Shown in pieces: positions 1 through 8,709 of a stretch of 64,000 bases of DNA (the first letter of the stretch is position 1; every line of letters starts with the position of its first letter). Below the pieces are notes generated by a model. The model saw nothing but the letters and a program-made list of their open reading frames with translations. It had not been told where the DNA came from and searched no databases. The translations under genes were made by a program, and so were the position numbers. This DNA is from DAOUBP01 sp964474695 (GTDB taxonomy: Bacteria > Chloroflexota > Anaerolineae > CG2-30-64-16), in NCBI GenBank assembly GCA_964474695.1, contig CAYYTK010000018.1:1-64000 (forward strand), in the 5' to 3' direction.

Positions 1-1071
1 GGCATCGACAACCCGGAACAAGCGGTGCAAACCCTCAAGAGCACCGGCCAGCTTGAGTTCGTCGAGATCGGCCCCTCGGACGGATCTCAATACCCGAACG
101 TGGGGCAGGGTGTTTACATTCGCACCACGACCAACGATCGGACACCCACTGCCGATGAGCTGGGCTCAGTCAAATTTCCCTATCCTGACGCGGTTTTCAA
201 GACGATCATGACCGGCGACAAGCTGGAGGATGCGCAGATCAGCCTGGATCAGTACGGCACGCCGCAGATCGCTTTTCAACTCAAGGATGATGGTCCCCAG
301 ATCTTCGGCGACTATACGGCCGCCAACGTGGGCAACATCCTGGCCATCGTCCTCGACAACGTCGTGCTGTCTGCCCCGCGTATCAACAGCGCGATTCCGG
401 ACGGTCAGGGCGTCATTGAGGGCAAGTTCACCCAAGCCGATGCCGAGAGCCTGGCCGTGCAGATGCGCTACGGCGCACTGCCCGTGTCGCTGGACGTGGC
501 CAGCCGCGATACCATTACCGCGACCCTGGGCGCTGACTCGGTCCGCAAGAGCATCCTGGCCGGCCTGATCGGCCTGATCACCGTGCTGCTCTTCATGACC
601 ATCTACTACCGTTTGCCCGGTGCGCTCGCTGCACTGGCGTTGATGATCTATGCCGGGTTGAACCTCGCGTTGTATAAGCTGGTTCCGATCACCCTGACTC
701 TGCCCGGCATCGCAGGCTTCCTTGTGTCCACCGGCATGGCCGTTGACGCCAACATCCTGATCTTTGAGCGCATGAAGGAAGAGCTGCGCTGGGGACGGTC
801 GCTGCGTCAGGCGGTCGAGGCAGGTTTTGGCCGTGCCTGGACGTCGATTTTCGATTCAAATCTGTCCACGCTGATCACTTGCGGCATCCTGGTCGTGTTC
901 GGCCGCACCTTCGGCGCTCAGGCGGTGATGGGGTTCGCGATCAACCTGGGCCTCGGTGTGTTGATCAGCATGTTCACGGCAGTCACTGTCACGCGCACCT
1001 TCATGCGTGCAGTATTTGATCGGCCGGGCAGCGAAAGTCTGCGCGAGAAGCATTGGCTCTTGGGCATTTGA
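1..1071 (+). CDS. secD: Protein translocase subunit SecD (5'-truncated by window edge)
   Basis: This is the C-terminal part of SecD, the RND-family membrane subunit that works with SecF and SecYEG to pull exported proteins across the membrane using the proton gradient. The reading frame is open from base 1 (GIDNPEQAV, then a typical SecD stretch QLEFVEIG), so the true start lies outside the window and the internal GTG at 25 is not a start. The remaining 356 residues include the P1 region, the motif with DNVVLSAPRI, and the C-terminal membrane bundle with the conserved GMAVDANILIFERMKEEL signature of SecD/SecF proteins. The gene is followed after 26 bases by secF, so the two are co-transcribed. 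The identification is firm. Confidence 0.97.
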   Translation, partial: GIDNPEQAVQTLKSTGQLEFVEIGPSDGSQYPNVGQGVYIRTTTNDRTPTADELGSVKFPYPDAVFKTIMTGDKLEDAQISLDQYGTPQIAFQLKDDGPQIFGDYTAANVGNILAIVLDNVVLSAPRINSAIPDGQGVIEGKFTQADAESLAVQMRYGALPVSLDVASRDTITATLGADSVRKSILAGLIGLITVLLFMTIYYRLPGALAALALMIYAGLNLALYKLVPITLTLPGIAGFLVSTGMAVDANILIFERMKEELRWGRSLRQAVEAGFGRAWTSIFDSNLSTLITCGILVVFGRTFGAQAVMGFAINLGLGVLISMFTAVTVTRTFMRAVFDRPGSESLREKHWLLGI

Positions 1072-1097
1072 GCTCTGGAAGGAACGAGAGGACAACC

Positions 1098-2024
1098 ATG
1101 TTTCGACTGGTAGAAAAGCGGCGTTGGTATTTTTTGATCTCGGCGCTGATCATTATCCCCGGCCTGATCGCCATGATCTACTCGACGATCACCACCGGGT
1201 TACCCTTCAAGCTAGCCATTGACTTCACCGGCGGCGCGATCTGGAAGTTGAGCTTTGCGCAGCCGGTTCAGCCTGCCGACGTGCGTCAGGTATTCGTAGA
1301 TGCCGGCTACGGCGATACGGCGGTGACTACCTTGGGCGATGGCACGACAGCCCAGGTGCGGCTCAAGGACATCAATGAGACCGAGAAGATTGCGCTTACC
1401 GAGGCTCTTAAGGCCAAGTTCGGTGAGGGCGTGTCCGAAGTACAGTTTAGCGCGGTGGGCCCCTCGATCGGTCGCGAGGTGACGCAGGCGGCCGCGGTGG
1501 CCATTATTGCTGCTGCGATCGCGAACCTGATCTTCCTGATTGTCGCGTTTCGCAAGGTGCAGCGGCCGTTCCGCTACGGTGTGGTGGCCATCATTGCGGT
1601 GGTGCACGACTTGCTCCTGACCCTCGGCGTCTTCAGCATCCTCAGCCTGGTGTTCGGTTGGGAGGCTGATGCGTTGTTCCTGACTGCGCTGCTGACCGTG
1701 ATCAGCTTCTCGATGCAGGACAAGATCGTGGTCTTCGACCGCATTCGCGAGAACGCGCCGAAGTACCGCGGCGAGGCGTTCAGCGCTATCGCGAACCGCA
1801 GCATCATGGAGACAATCCACCGGTCGCTGGCAACGCAGCTTAACGCGATCTTCATCATGGTTGCCATCCTGCTATTCGGTGGTGGCACTATCAAGCAGTT
1901 TATCGCGATCATGTTGGTCGGTCTGGTGAGCGGCACTTACTCTTCGATTTTTAACGCGGTAGCGGTGTTGGTCGGTTGGGAAGAGAAGGACCTGTTGGGC
2001 ACCGGACAGGCTCAGACTGCGTAG
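1098..2024 (+). CDS. secF: Protein translocase subunit SecF
   Basis: SecF forms the SecDF export complex with SecD. The 308-residue protein has one N-terminal membrane segment (about residues 10-32), an extracytoplasmic P1 region with the FTGGAIWKL signature, and five further membrane segments carrying SFSMQDKIVVFDRIREN, where other family members have D/N-K/T-I/V-VVFDRIRE. I chose the ATG at 1098 because a purine-rich GAGAGG lies five bases upstream and the protein then begins with the usual short charged segment before the first membrane helix. An in-frame upstream start at 1053 would overlap secD. The pair forms a normal secDF operon, and no yajC is visible downstream. Confidence 0.97.
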   Translation: MFRLVEKRRWYFLISALIIIPGLIAMIYSTITTGLPFKLAIDFTGGAIWKLSFAQPVQPADVRQVFVDAGYGDTAVTTLGDGTTAQVRLKDINETEKIALTEALKAKFGEGVSEVQFSAVGPSIGREVTQAAAVAIIAAAIANLIFLIVAFRKVQRPFRYGVVAIIAVVHDLLLTLGVFSILSLVFGWEADALFLTALLTVISFSMQDKIVVFDRIRENAPKYRGEAFSAIANRSIMETIHRSLATQLNAIFIMVAILLFGGGTIKQFIAIMLVGLVSGTYSSIFNAVAVLVGWEEKDLLGTGQAQTA

Positions 2025-2049
2025 AACTACGACATTCATCTGGATTCGA

Positions 2050-2098
2050 GAGGCTTCAGCCGGTCTGCCGCATGACGCGAGAGACCGGCTATAGCCTC
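2050..2098. repeat. Imperfect palindromic repeat (element B) between secF and the dehydrogenase
   Basis: Two 17-base arms, 2050-2066 and 2082-2098, are reverse complements with two mismatches; the conserved core is GCCGGTCT / AGACCGGC. It could fold into a long hairpin with a 15-base loop. Related sequence (GGTCGGGAGACCGGCTAC) occurs twice inside the glycosyltransferase gene at 11446-11521, so this is a dispersed repeat rather than a site unique to this position. It may also act as a terminator for secDF, although no T-run follows. Confidence 0.7.
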
Positions 2099-2134
2099 CA
2101 GCCCAGCATCGCGAATACTCTTTCGGATAACCCC

Positions 2135-3088
2135 ATGCGCGCCATCGTCTGCGACAACGGCCTCCGCTTCGACCCCACGTATCCGGACCCGGTTCCTCTG
2201 CCCGGTGAGGCGTTGGTGCGCGTGCGCCTGGTCGGCATCTGCAACACCGATCTCGAGCTGGTGCGCGGCTATATGGCGTTTCGTGGGGTGCTGGGGCATG
2301 AGTTCGTCGGCGAGGTTGTGCAGGGGCCCGATCCGGCCTGGATCGGCCGCCGCGTGGTCGGTGACATCAACGCAGCGTGCTATGCCTGCCCGACCTGCCG
2401 CGCTGGACGGCACACGCATTGCCCCAATCGAACGACCCTTGGCATCTTCCGCCGTGATGGTGCGCTGGCCGACATGCTGCTGCTGCCCCAGGCTAACCTC
2501 TACACTGTGCATGACAATATCCCCGATGAGGCGGCGGTCTTTGTGGAGCCGTTGGCTGCCGCGTGCGAGATCGTTGAGCAGGTGCCGTTGCGGCCGACCG
2601 ATCGCGTTCTTGTGTTGGGTGATGGCAAGCTTGGGCTGCTTGTGGCGGCGGTGCTGCGTCTCACGGGCTGTGATCTGACCCTGGTGGGCCGGCACGCAGA
2701 CAAGTTGGCGATCGCGGCCGGGTGGGGCGTACCCGTGCAGCCTGCAGGCCAGGAACTGACCGCGCGTTCGGCCGATGTGGTGGTCGAGTGTACCGGCAGC
2801 CCCTCCGGTTTCGCGCAGGCGCGGGCGCTGCTCAGGCCGCGGGGGACGCTGGTGTTGAAAAGCACCTATCACGGCGATACGACTGTTGATTTGAGTGGGC
2901 TTGTCGTGGATGAGATCACCTTGGTCGGCTCACGGTGCGGACCGTTTGCACCCGCGCTGCGCCTGCTGGCCGAAGGGCTGGTTGATCCACGGCCGTTGAT
3001 CACGGCCGTCTACAGCCTCGACGACGGCGAGGCAGCGTTCACACGCGCGGCCGCGGCCGGCGTGCTGAAGGTGTTGGTGGCGTCCTGA
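2135..3088 (+). CDS. Zinc-dependent medium-chain dehydrogenase (alcohol/polyol type)
   Basis: This is a 317-residue member of the zinc MDR superfamily, which oxidises alcohols or polyols with NAD(P). The N-terminal catalytic domain carries GICNTDLELV with the first catalytic zinc Cys, and GHEFVGEV with the His-Glu pair. Four closely spaced cysteines in CYACPTCRAGRHTHC form the structural zinc lobe. The cofactor domain has the Rossmann loop VLGDGKLGLL, and catalysis is likely cytoplasmic. The ATG at 2135 gives MRAIVCDNG, the usual family N-terminus; earlier in-frame codons run into repeat element B. Lengths near 320 residues are at the short end of the family. The substrate cannot be told from sequence; sorbitol or threonine dehydrogenase-like enzymes are the nearest general classes. 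Confidence 0.9.
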   Translation: MRAIVCDNGLRFDPTYPDPVPLPGEALVRVRLVGICNTDLELVRGYMAFRGVLGHEFVGEVVQGPDPAWIGRRVVGDINAACYACPTCRAGRHTHCPNRTTLGIFRRDGALADMLLLPQANLYTVHDNIPDEAAVFVEPLAAACEIVEQVPLRPTDRVLVLGDGKLGLLVAAVLRLTGCDLTLVGRHADKLAIAAGWGVPVQPAGQELTARSADVVVECTGSPSGFAQARALLRPRGTLVLKSTYHGDTTVDLSGLVVDEITLVGSRCGPFAPALRLLAEGLVDPRPLITAVYSLDDGEAAFTRAAAAGVLKVLVAS

Positions 3089-3108
3089 GCGCCGAAAAAT
3101 GGTGAAGC

Positions 3109-3135
3109 AAAGGGGCGCCGACTCGGCGCCCCTTT
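3109..3135. terminator. Bidirectional hairpin between convergent genes
   Basis: The sequence is almost perfectly palindromic: AAAGGGGCGCCGA at 3109-3121 pairs with TCGGCGCCCCTTT at 3123-3135 around a tiny loop. It lies between the stop of the dehydrogenase and the stop of the convergent zinc-ribbon gene, and ends in short T/A runs on both strands. This position and shape fit a shared transcription terminator. Confidence 0.8.
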
Positions 3136-3168
3136 CCGTTAGGGTTGTGGCCTGCGCCCGGGGGGGAA

Positions 3169-3411
3169 TCAATGGCTGCCGCAGCTTGCGCAGTTCCCGC
3201 CGCTGCAGGAGGCGCAGCCGCTAGAGCCGCTGCTGGCCACCAGGTGGCTGCCGCCAGCATCGCGACTGATGGCCGCACATGCGGAGATCAGTTTGCGGGT
3301 GTTAGGCGTCGTGCAGCGAGGACAGGTCATCGGCGCATCGGCCTGGCTCATCGGGCGCAGCGCTTCGAAACGGCGGTCACACGCCGGGCAGTAGTATTCG
3401 TAAACCGGCAT
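3169..3411 (-). CDS. FmdB-type zinc-ribbon small protein
   Basis: This is an 80-residue protein of the FmdB/CxxC_CxxC regulatory family. It begins MPVYEYYCPACDRRFE, and the second pair of cysteines follows in TCPRC, giving the typical two-knuckle zinc ribbon (Cys8, Cys11, Cys30, Cys33). The C-terminus is a Ser/Gly/Cys-rich tail ending CSGGNCASCGSH, which adds six further cysteines and is common in this family. Members have been proposed to be transcriptional regulators in some bacteria, but the molecular role is not established. It is a single minus-strand gene that converges on the dehydrogenase across a hairpin. Confidence 0.9.
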   Translation of the reverse strand: MPVYEYYCPACDRRFEALRPMSQADAPMTCPRCTTPNTRKLISACAAISRDAGGSHLVASSGSSGCASCSGGNCASCGSH

Positions 3412-3466
3412 CGCTGAACCTCTGACTAAGATAAGACATTCTAGTCCAAGTGGAGTAGGGCGTCAA

Positions 3467-4576
3467 GTGGGAAGAAGCTTGGGGTGTATGATCGTTTGCC
3501 TGGTGGCGCTGCTGGCGTGCACCGGCTTCGGTCCGCCGGTGTTGACTGACGGAGGCTATCCGCCGCTGCGACTGGGCCCAGGCGAGATTGCCGCGCTCGT
3601 ACGCCTCGGGCAGCCGCCAGCTTTGGCTGCCGCTTCAGCGGTGGCGATCGACCTGGACAGCGGGCAAATCCTCTACGCGCTCGAGCCAGCAACCCCGCGA
3701 CCACCTGCCAGCACGGTGAAAGTAATGACCGCACTGGTGGTGCTGCAGCACGTCGACGTCAAGGAAGTGGTGGTGGTTTCGGCCGCGGCGGCAGCCACCG
3801 GCGGAAGCCGCATGGGATTAACCGCGGGCGAATCTCTCACGGTCCTTGATCTGCTCTACGGCCTCCTGCTGTCGTCGGGCAACGATGCGGCGGTGGCACT
3901 GGCCGAGCACGTGGCCGGCGATGAGGCCAGCTTTGTGGCGATGATGAACGATGCGGCCGGGGCCCTGGGGCTGGCTGGAACTCACTTCACCAACCCGCAC
4001 GGGTTGGACGACGCGCAGCAAGCGGCCAGCGCGGCTGACCTGGCAGCGATCACCGGGGCGGCCCTGGGCTATCCTGTGTTTGGGCAAATCGTTGGCACGG
4101 TGCAGGCTACGGTCGCCGGACGAACGCTGACTAACACCAATGAGCTCTTGAGCAGCTATCCCGGCGCCGATGGGATCAAGACCGGCACAACGGATGCGGC
4201 CGGCGAATGCCTGATCGCTTCGGTGAGCCGCGACGGGCATCGTCTGCTGGCTGTCGTGATGGGCAGCCAGGACCGTTATGCGGATGCCCGGGCGTTGTTG
4301 GATTACGCGACCGAGAGCTGGCAGTGGCGCAGCGCTGGGCTGCCGGACGATGCCTTGGCCTGGGAGGTCGGGCCGGAGGATCGGCTCTACCGTTTGCGCT
4401 CTACGGACACTTTTGATATCTTTCTGCCTGCATGGCAGTGGCCGTTGGTGCAGCCGGTCCGTTGGATCGACGCGAGTGCACCGCTGACCGGCACGCTGCC
4501 TGTGGGCAGTCTGACGTGGCTGCTGGGCAGTGACGTGGTTGCCACCGTACCCCTGGCTGTAGTGCATGGACCGTAA
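3467..4576 (+). CDS. D-alanyl-D-alanine carboxypeptidase (S11), probable lipoprotein
   Basis: This is a serine DD-carboxypeptidase of peptidase family S11 that trims the terminal D-Ala from peptidoglycan stem peptides on the outer face of the membrane. All three active-site motifs are present: STVK (Ser82-Lys85), SGN (137-139) and KTG (238-240). I prefer the GTG start at 3467: GGAG lies 11 bases upstream and the resulting N-terminus has an Arg before the hydrophobic stretch, whereas the ATG at 3488 leaves no charged n-region. The hydrophobic segment ends in LLAC (Cys18), a plausible lipobox, so the enzyme may be a lipoprotein. About 130 residues follow the KTG motif; they do not obviously match the PBP5 C-terminal domain. 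The next gene starts 11 bases downstream. Confidence 0.92.
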   Translation: MGRSLGCMIVCLVALLACTGFGPPVLTDGGYPPLRLGPGEIAALVRLGQPPALAAASAVAIDLDSGQILYALEPATPRPPASTVKVMTALVVLQHVDVKEVVVVSAAAAATGGSRMGLTAGESLTVLDLLYGLLLSSGNDAAVALAEHVAGDEASFVAMMNDAAGALGLAGTHFTNPHGLDDAQQAASAADLAAITGAALGYPVFGQIVGTVQATVAGRTLTNTNELLSSYPGADGIKTGTTDAAGECLIASVSRDGHRLLAVVMGSQDRYADARALLDYATESWQWRSAGLPDDALAWEVGPEDRLYRLRSTDTFDIFLPAWQWPLVQPVRWIDASAPLTGTLPVGSLTWLLGSDVVATVPLAVVHGP

Positions 4577-4587
4577 GGGTGGGAAGA

Positions 4588-6090
4588 ATGGCTGAAGAAC
4601 GATTGCAGAAGGTGCTCGCGCAAGCTGGACTCGGCTCGCGGCGTTCCTGTGAAGAGTTAATCACTGCGGGACGGGTGACCGTAGATGGCCGGGTAGTGAC
4701 CGAGCTGGGTTTGCGCGTTGATCCCTTGACCGCAGCGATTCGGGTCGATGGGCGGCCGGTAGCGCTGGAACGACTGCGCTACATCATCCTTAACAAGCCG
4801 GTCGGCTATCTTTCCAATCAGGACGCGCGCGCCGGCTATCCTGCCTGGACGGAGCTGGTCAAGGTCCCCGAGCGGCTGTATGCCGTTGGCCGGCTTGACC
4901 AGGACAGCGAAGGGCTGCTCCTGCTGACCAACGACGGCGAGCTGGCACAGCGCCTGATGCATCCGCGGCACGAGCACGCGAAGACCTACCTGGTCCAGGT
5001 CGAAGGTTGGCCGAACGCTCGCAAGGTGCGGCGTTGGCAGCATGGGGTGATGTTGGATGACGGTCCGACACTGCCGGCCCAGGTGGTCGTGGTGCGCGAG
5101 CCGCCTGAAGCCGGGCGCCGGCCGCGGGAGGACGCGGCGCGACCTCTGCCGCGCACGAGTTGGTTGCGGTTCACGTTACGCGAGGGACGCAAACGCCAGT
5201 TGCGGCGGATGGTGGGCCTGTTGGGCCACCCGGCGCTCCGGGTGATCCGCGTTGGGTTGGGGTCGCTTCGTCTGGAAGGGCTGCGGCCGGGCCAATGGCG
5301 CGATCTGACCGAGGGCGAGGTGAGGACGCTCCGTGAGGCAGCGTTCGGCCCGGCCGGCGGCGAAACTGAAGCGGTGGAAGGGAAGGGAATGAGCTTGAGT
5401 CCGACGACAATCGCGATCGACGGCCCATCGGCCTCCGGCAAGAGCACGGTTGGCAAGCTGCTGGCCGAGAAGCTGGGCTATCTGTATTTTGACACCGGCG
5501 TCATGTACCGGGCAGTGGCCGCGGTGGCGCTGGCGCGCGGCGTCCCGATCGAGGATGAGGCCGCCGTCACTGCGCTGTCCGAGCAGGTGCGGCTGGACAT
5601 CCTGGCGCCGACCGTTGATGACGGCCGCGATGTCACTGTGCTGGCGGACGGCCAGGATATCACCTGGAACATCCGGCGCCGTGAAGTGGAGAAGGCGGTC
5701 TCGCCGGTGTCGGCCTATGCAGGCGTGCGCACGGCGCTGTGCCTGCAGCAGCGCCGCATCGGAGAGGCAGGACGCATCGTGATGGTAGGCCGTGATATCG
5801 GCACCGTGGTGCTGCCTGACGCCGACTTGAAGATCTATCTGGATGCCGCGCTGTCGGAGCGCGCGCGGCGGCGTTACCGGGAACGCGTGGCGCGCGGGGA
5901 ACAGGTGGAATTCGAGCAGGTCCAGAAGGAGGTGCGCCGCCGCGATGAGTATGATTCCACGCGTCAGCACGCGCCCCTGGCCGCAGCCAAGGATGCGATT
6001 GTGGTCGACAGCACCGCTCTGTCGATTGAGGAAGTGTTGGTCAGGGTGATGGGACTGGTCCAGCGCGACCTGGCAACATCAGCAGGATAA
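4588..6090 (+). CDS. Fused RluB/RsuA-type pseudouridine synthase and cytidylate kinase
   Basis: One uninterrupted 500-residue frame joins two enzymes. Residues 1-255 are an RsuA/RluB-type pseudouridine synthase: an N-terminal S4 RNA-binding domain (RLQKVLAQAGLGSRRSCEELI region) and the catalytic loop GRLDQDSEGLLLLTNDG with Asp104. Residues 268-500 are CMP kinase: P-loop GPSASGKST, FDTGVMYRAVA and GRDIGTVVLPDADLKIYLD, phosphorylating (d)CMP for nucleotide synthesis. The two genes are neighbours in many bacteria but normally separate. The ATG codon at 5389, which begins the kinase, is preceded at 5376-5388 by GGAAGGGAAGGGA, an excellent ribosome-binding site, so a free kinase may also be made. 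The ATG at 4588 was chosen over a GTG at 4579 because it has GGGAAG just upstream. Confidence 0.9.
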   Translation: MAEERLQKVLAQAGLGSRRSCEELITAGRVTVDGRVVTELGLRVDPLTAAIRVDGRPVALERLRYIILNKPVGYLSNQDARAGYPAWTELVKVPERLYAVGRLDQDSEGLLLLTNDGELAQRLMHPRHEHAKTYLVQVEGWPNARKVRRWQHGVMLDDGPTLPAQVVVVREPPEAGRRPREDAARPLPRTSWLRFTLREGRKRQLRRMVGLLGHPALRVIRVGLGSLRLEGLRPGQWRDLTEGEVRTLREAAFGPAGGETEAVEGKGMSLSPTTIAIDGPSASGKSTVGKLLAEKLGYLYFDTGVMYRAVAAVALARGVPIEDEAAVTALSEQVRLDILAPTVDDGRDVTVLADGQDITWNIRRREVEKAVSPVSAYAGVRTALCLQQRRIGEAGRIVMVGRDIGTVVLPDADLKIYLDAALSERARRRYRERVARGEQVEFEQVQKEVRRRDEYDSTRQHAPLAAAKDAIVVDSTALSIEEVLVRVMGLVQRDLATSAG

Positions 6091-6095
6091 TTGAA

Positions 6096-6803
6096 ATGGG
6101 ACGCAAGAAGCGAATGCTGCTGGGGCATGTTTTTTGGGGGGCAGTGCTGCGCTTTTTGATCTGGCTGTTTTTGAAGGTTGAAGTGCGCGGGGGTGAGCAG
6201 GTGCCCATCAAGGGCGCCGGCATCGTGTATTACAATCATATCCACTGGCTGGATCCGGTGGCGATCTGTGGGCGCCTCGACCGCTACTCAGTGCCGCTGG
6301 CCAAGGTCGAGATCAGCCGGTGGCCGATCGCGGGGACGCTGCTGCGCTGGTATGGCGCGGTCTTCATTACACGCGGTGCGGTCGACCGCGAGGCATTGAA
6401 GGCGACATGGCAGGTGCTGGCGGACGGCGACATCTCCGTGATTTCGCCAGAGGGCACGCGCAGCCGCGATGGCCGTCTGCAGCAGGCCAAGGAGGGGCTG
6501 GCGTTCATCGCACGCGAGGCGCCCGATGCGTGGCTGATCCCGTGTGCGGTCGTCGACACCCCGAAGTTCCATTGGAAGATGCCGTTGATCAACCGGCCCA
6601 TCGCGGTGCTGACCTACGGCCAACCGTTCCGCTTCCGCTGGCCGCGCAATCCCGATGGCTCGGTGGGCCGGGTCGGGCGCGAGGTGTTGCGTGAGATGAC
6701 GGACGAGGCGATGCTGGCGCTGGCCGCGCTGCTGCCGGCGGAGATGCAGGGGGATTACGCGGAGCGAACATCGAACGCGCGGTGGTTAGTGTATCTGGAA
6801 TAA
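6096..6803 (+). CDS. 1-acyl-glycerol-3-phosphate acyltransferase (PlsC family)
   Basis: This 235-residue enzyme belongs to the lysophosphatidic acid acyltransferase family and would place the second acyl chain on glycerol 3-phosphate in phospholipid synthesis at the inner membrane face. The catalytic HX4D motif is HIHWLD (His48, Asp53), and the substrate-binding motif SPEGTRSRDG follows near residue 118. A hydrophobic segment (residues 11-27) anchors the N-terminus. The start lies five bases after the stop of the synthase/kinase fusion, and glmS begins 15 bases after its own stop, so these genes are probably one transcript. The cmk-plsC adjacency is common in bacteria. Confidence 0.93.
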   Translation: MGRKKRMLLGHVFWGAVLRFLIWLFLKVEVRGGEQVPIKGAGIVYYNHIHWLDPVAICGRLDRYSVPLAKVEISRWPIAGTLLRWYGAVFITRGAVDREALKATWQVLADGDISVISPEGTRSRDGRLQQAKEGLAFIAREAPDAWLIPCAVVDTPKFHWKMPLINRPIAVLTYGQPFRFRWPRNPDGSVGRVGREVLREMTDEAMLALAALLPAEMQGDYAERTSNARWLVYLE

Positions 6804-6818
6804 AGGGGATAGATACCC

Positions 6819-8666
6819 ATGTGCGGAATCGTAGGTTACATTGGCCCGCGCAACGCGGCCCAGGTGATCCTGGAGGGGCTGCGCAGGCTGGAATACCGCG
6901 GCTATGACTCGGCCGGGATCGCCGTGATCGAGAACGGCGGCATCGCGGTCCGCCGCGACGTCGGCAAACTCAGCAATCTATCGGCCAAACTGGCCGAGGC
7001 GCCCATCCGCGGCCACGTCGGGATGGGGCATACGCGCTGGGCCACCCACGGCAAACCCAGCGAGCGCAACGCACATCCGCACGCGGACGCGGCGAAGAAG
7101 CTGGTGGTGGTGCAGAACGGCATCGTGGAGAACTTCCGGGAACTGCGCGCCGAACTGGAGGCGGAGGGGCTTCACTTCGAGTCGGACACCGACACGGAGG
7201 TGATCGCACACCTGGTGGGCCTCTACTATACTCCCGAACGGCCGCTGGCCGAGGCGGTGCGGCTGGCGATGTCCCGGTTACGCGGCCCGAGCGCGATCGT
7301 CGTCCTCGCGCATCGTGAACCGGGCACGCTGGTCGCGGCCCGGCTGGGCAATGCCGGTGGGGTGGCGGTCGGCTTCGGCGACGGTGAGATGTTTATCGCG
7401 TCCGATATGCCCGCGATCCTGGAGCACACGCGGCGGCTGGTCTTTTTGGAGAACCGCCAGATGGCAGTGGTGACCCAGGACGGCGCGCGCTTCTGTGGCC
7501 TGGACGGGACCCCCTTCACCCCCAAAGTGCACGACATCCCCTGGGACCCGATCTCCGCAGCCAAGGGGGAGTACAAGCACTTCATGCAGAAGGAGATTTA
7601 CGAGCAGGCGAACTCCCTCACCGACACCATCCGCGGCCGCGTGGACCTAGGCAGCGGCGAGGTGTACCTGGAGCAGATGGCGCTGACGCAGGAGCAGGCG
7701 GCTGGGTTCAACCAGCTTGTCGCGGTGGCGTGCGGCACCTCGTATCACTCCGAGCTGGTGGGCGCGTTCATGTTCGAGCAGCTCGCGCGGCTGCCGGTGC
7801 GCGTGGAGTACGCATCCGAGTTTCGCTACCGCGATCCGGTGCTCGACGAGCGCACGTTGATGCTGGCGATCACCCAGTCGGGCGAGACCGTGGATACGCT
7901 GGCCGCCATGGACGAGGGCCGCGAGAAGGGCGCGCACCTGGCGACCATCGTGAACGTGATCGGCAGCGCGGCCGCGCGGAGCAGCGACAGCGTGATCTAC
8001 ATGCACACCGGGCCGGAGATCGGGGTCGCCTCCACTAAGGCATTCACCGCGTCGTTGGTGAACCAGTATCTGCTGGCGGTGCACCTGGGCGCGCTGCGCG
8101 GCATGCTGTCGCCGGATCGCTGCCGGGGCCTGCTGGACGACCTGGCGCAGATTCCGACGCTGGCCGGCCAACTGCTGGACCCGGCCGGCCACAAGGTCTA
8201 CGAGGAGTTGGCCCAGATGTACTTCCAGCATACCGATTTCCTGTACCTGGGCCGTGGCATCAACTTCCCCATCGCGCTGGAGGGCGCGCTGAAGCTGAAG
8301 GAGATTAGCTACATCCACGCGGAGGGGTATCCGGCAGGCGAGATGAAGCACGGTCCCATCGCGCTGATCGACGAGCACATGCCCGTAGTGGTGGTCGCGC
8401 CGCAGGACCGCGTGTACGACAAGATGATCAGCCAGATCGAGCAGGTGAAGGCGCGCGGGGGTATCGTGATCGCGGTGGCTAACGAGGGGGATGACTTCAT
8501 CACAACCAAAGCGGATCACGTGCTGCGCGTACCACACGCCTCCGAGCTGCTGACGCCGGTGCTGACCGTGATCCCGCTGCAACTGCTGGCCTATCACATG
8601 GCCGTCCGTCGCGGCGCAGACGTGGATCAGCCGCGGAATTTGGCGAAGAGTGTGACGGTGGAGTAA
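6819..8666 (+). CDS. glmS: Glutamine--fructose-6-phosphate aminotransferase
   Basis: GlmS makes glucosamine 6-phosphate from fructose 6-phosphate and glutamine, the first step toward UDP-GlcNAc for the cell wall. The 615-residue length is normal. The N-terminus MCGIVGYIG exposes the nucleophile Cys2 after Met removal, and the glutaminase half contains EYRGYDSAG, GHTRWATHG and NGIVENF. The C-terminal half has two SIS sugar-isomerase domains with CGTSYHS, SQSGETVDT, EGALKLKEISYIHAEGYP and the final NLAKSVTVE. It sits at the end of the plus-strand envelope/lipid run. No glmS ribozyme can be expected in the 15-base gap upstream. Confidence 0.98.
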   Translation: MCGIVGYIGPRNAAQVILEGLRRLEYRGYDSAGIAVIENGGIAVRRDVGKLSNLSAKLAEAPIRGHVGMGHTRWATHGKPSERNAHPHADAAKKLVVVQNGIVENFRELRAELEAEGLHFESDTDTEVIAHLVGLYYTPERPLAEAVRLAMSRLRGPSAIVVLAHREPGTLVAARLGNAGGVAVGFGDGEMFIASDMPAILEHTRRLVFLENRQMAVVTQDGARFCGLDGTPFTPKVHDIPWDPISAAKGEYKHFMQKEIYEQANSLTDTIRGRVDLGSGEVYLEQMALTQEQAAGFNQLVAVACGTSYHSELVGAFMFEQLARLPVRVEYASEFRYRDPVLDERTLMLAITQSGETVDTLAAMDEGREKGAHLATIVNVIGSAAARSSDSVIYMHTGPEIGVASTKAFTASLVNQYLLAVHLGALRGMLSPDRCRGLLDDLAQIPTLAGQLLDPAGHKVYEELAQMYFQHTDFLYLGRGINFPIALEGALKLKEISYIHAEGYPAGEMKHGPIALIDEHMPVVVVAPQDRVYDKMISQIEQVKARGGIVIAVANEGDDFITTKADHVLRVPHASELLTPVLTVIPLQLLAYHMAVRRGADVDQPRNLAKSVTVE

Positions 8667-8670
8667 GCGT

Positions 8671-8706
8671 GAGAAACCGGGTTTCTGCCAGAAACCCCGT
8701 TTTTCC
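8671..8706. repeat. Palindromic repeat (element A copy 1), likely terminator
   Basis: Inverted arms GAAACCGGGTTTCT and AGAAACCCCGTTTTT are separated by three bases and end in a T-run four bases after the glmS stop. It lies between convergent glmS and the methyltransferase gene, so it can terminate glmS. It belongs to a family of AAACCNGGTTT palindromes seen again at 19451, 23516, 24581, 31820 (inside a gene) and 58454. Confidence 0.75.
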
Positions 8707-8709
8707 TCG

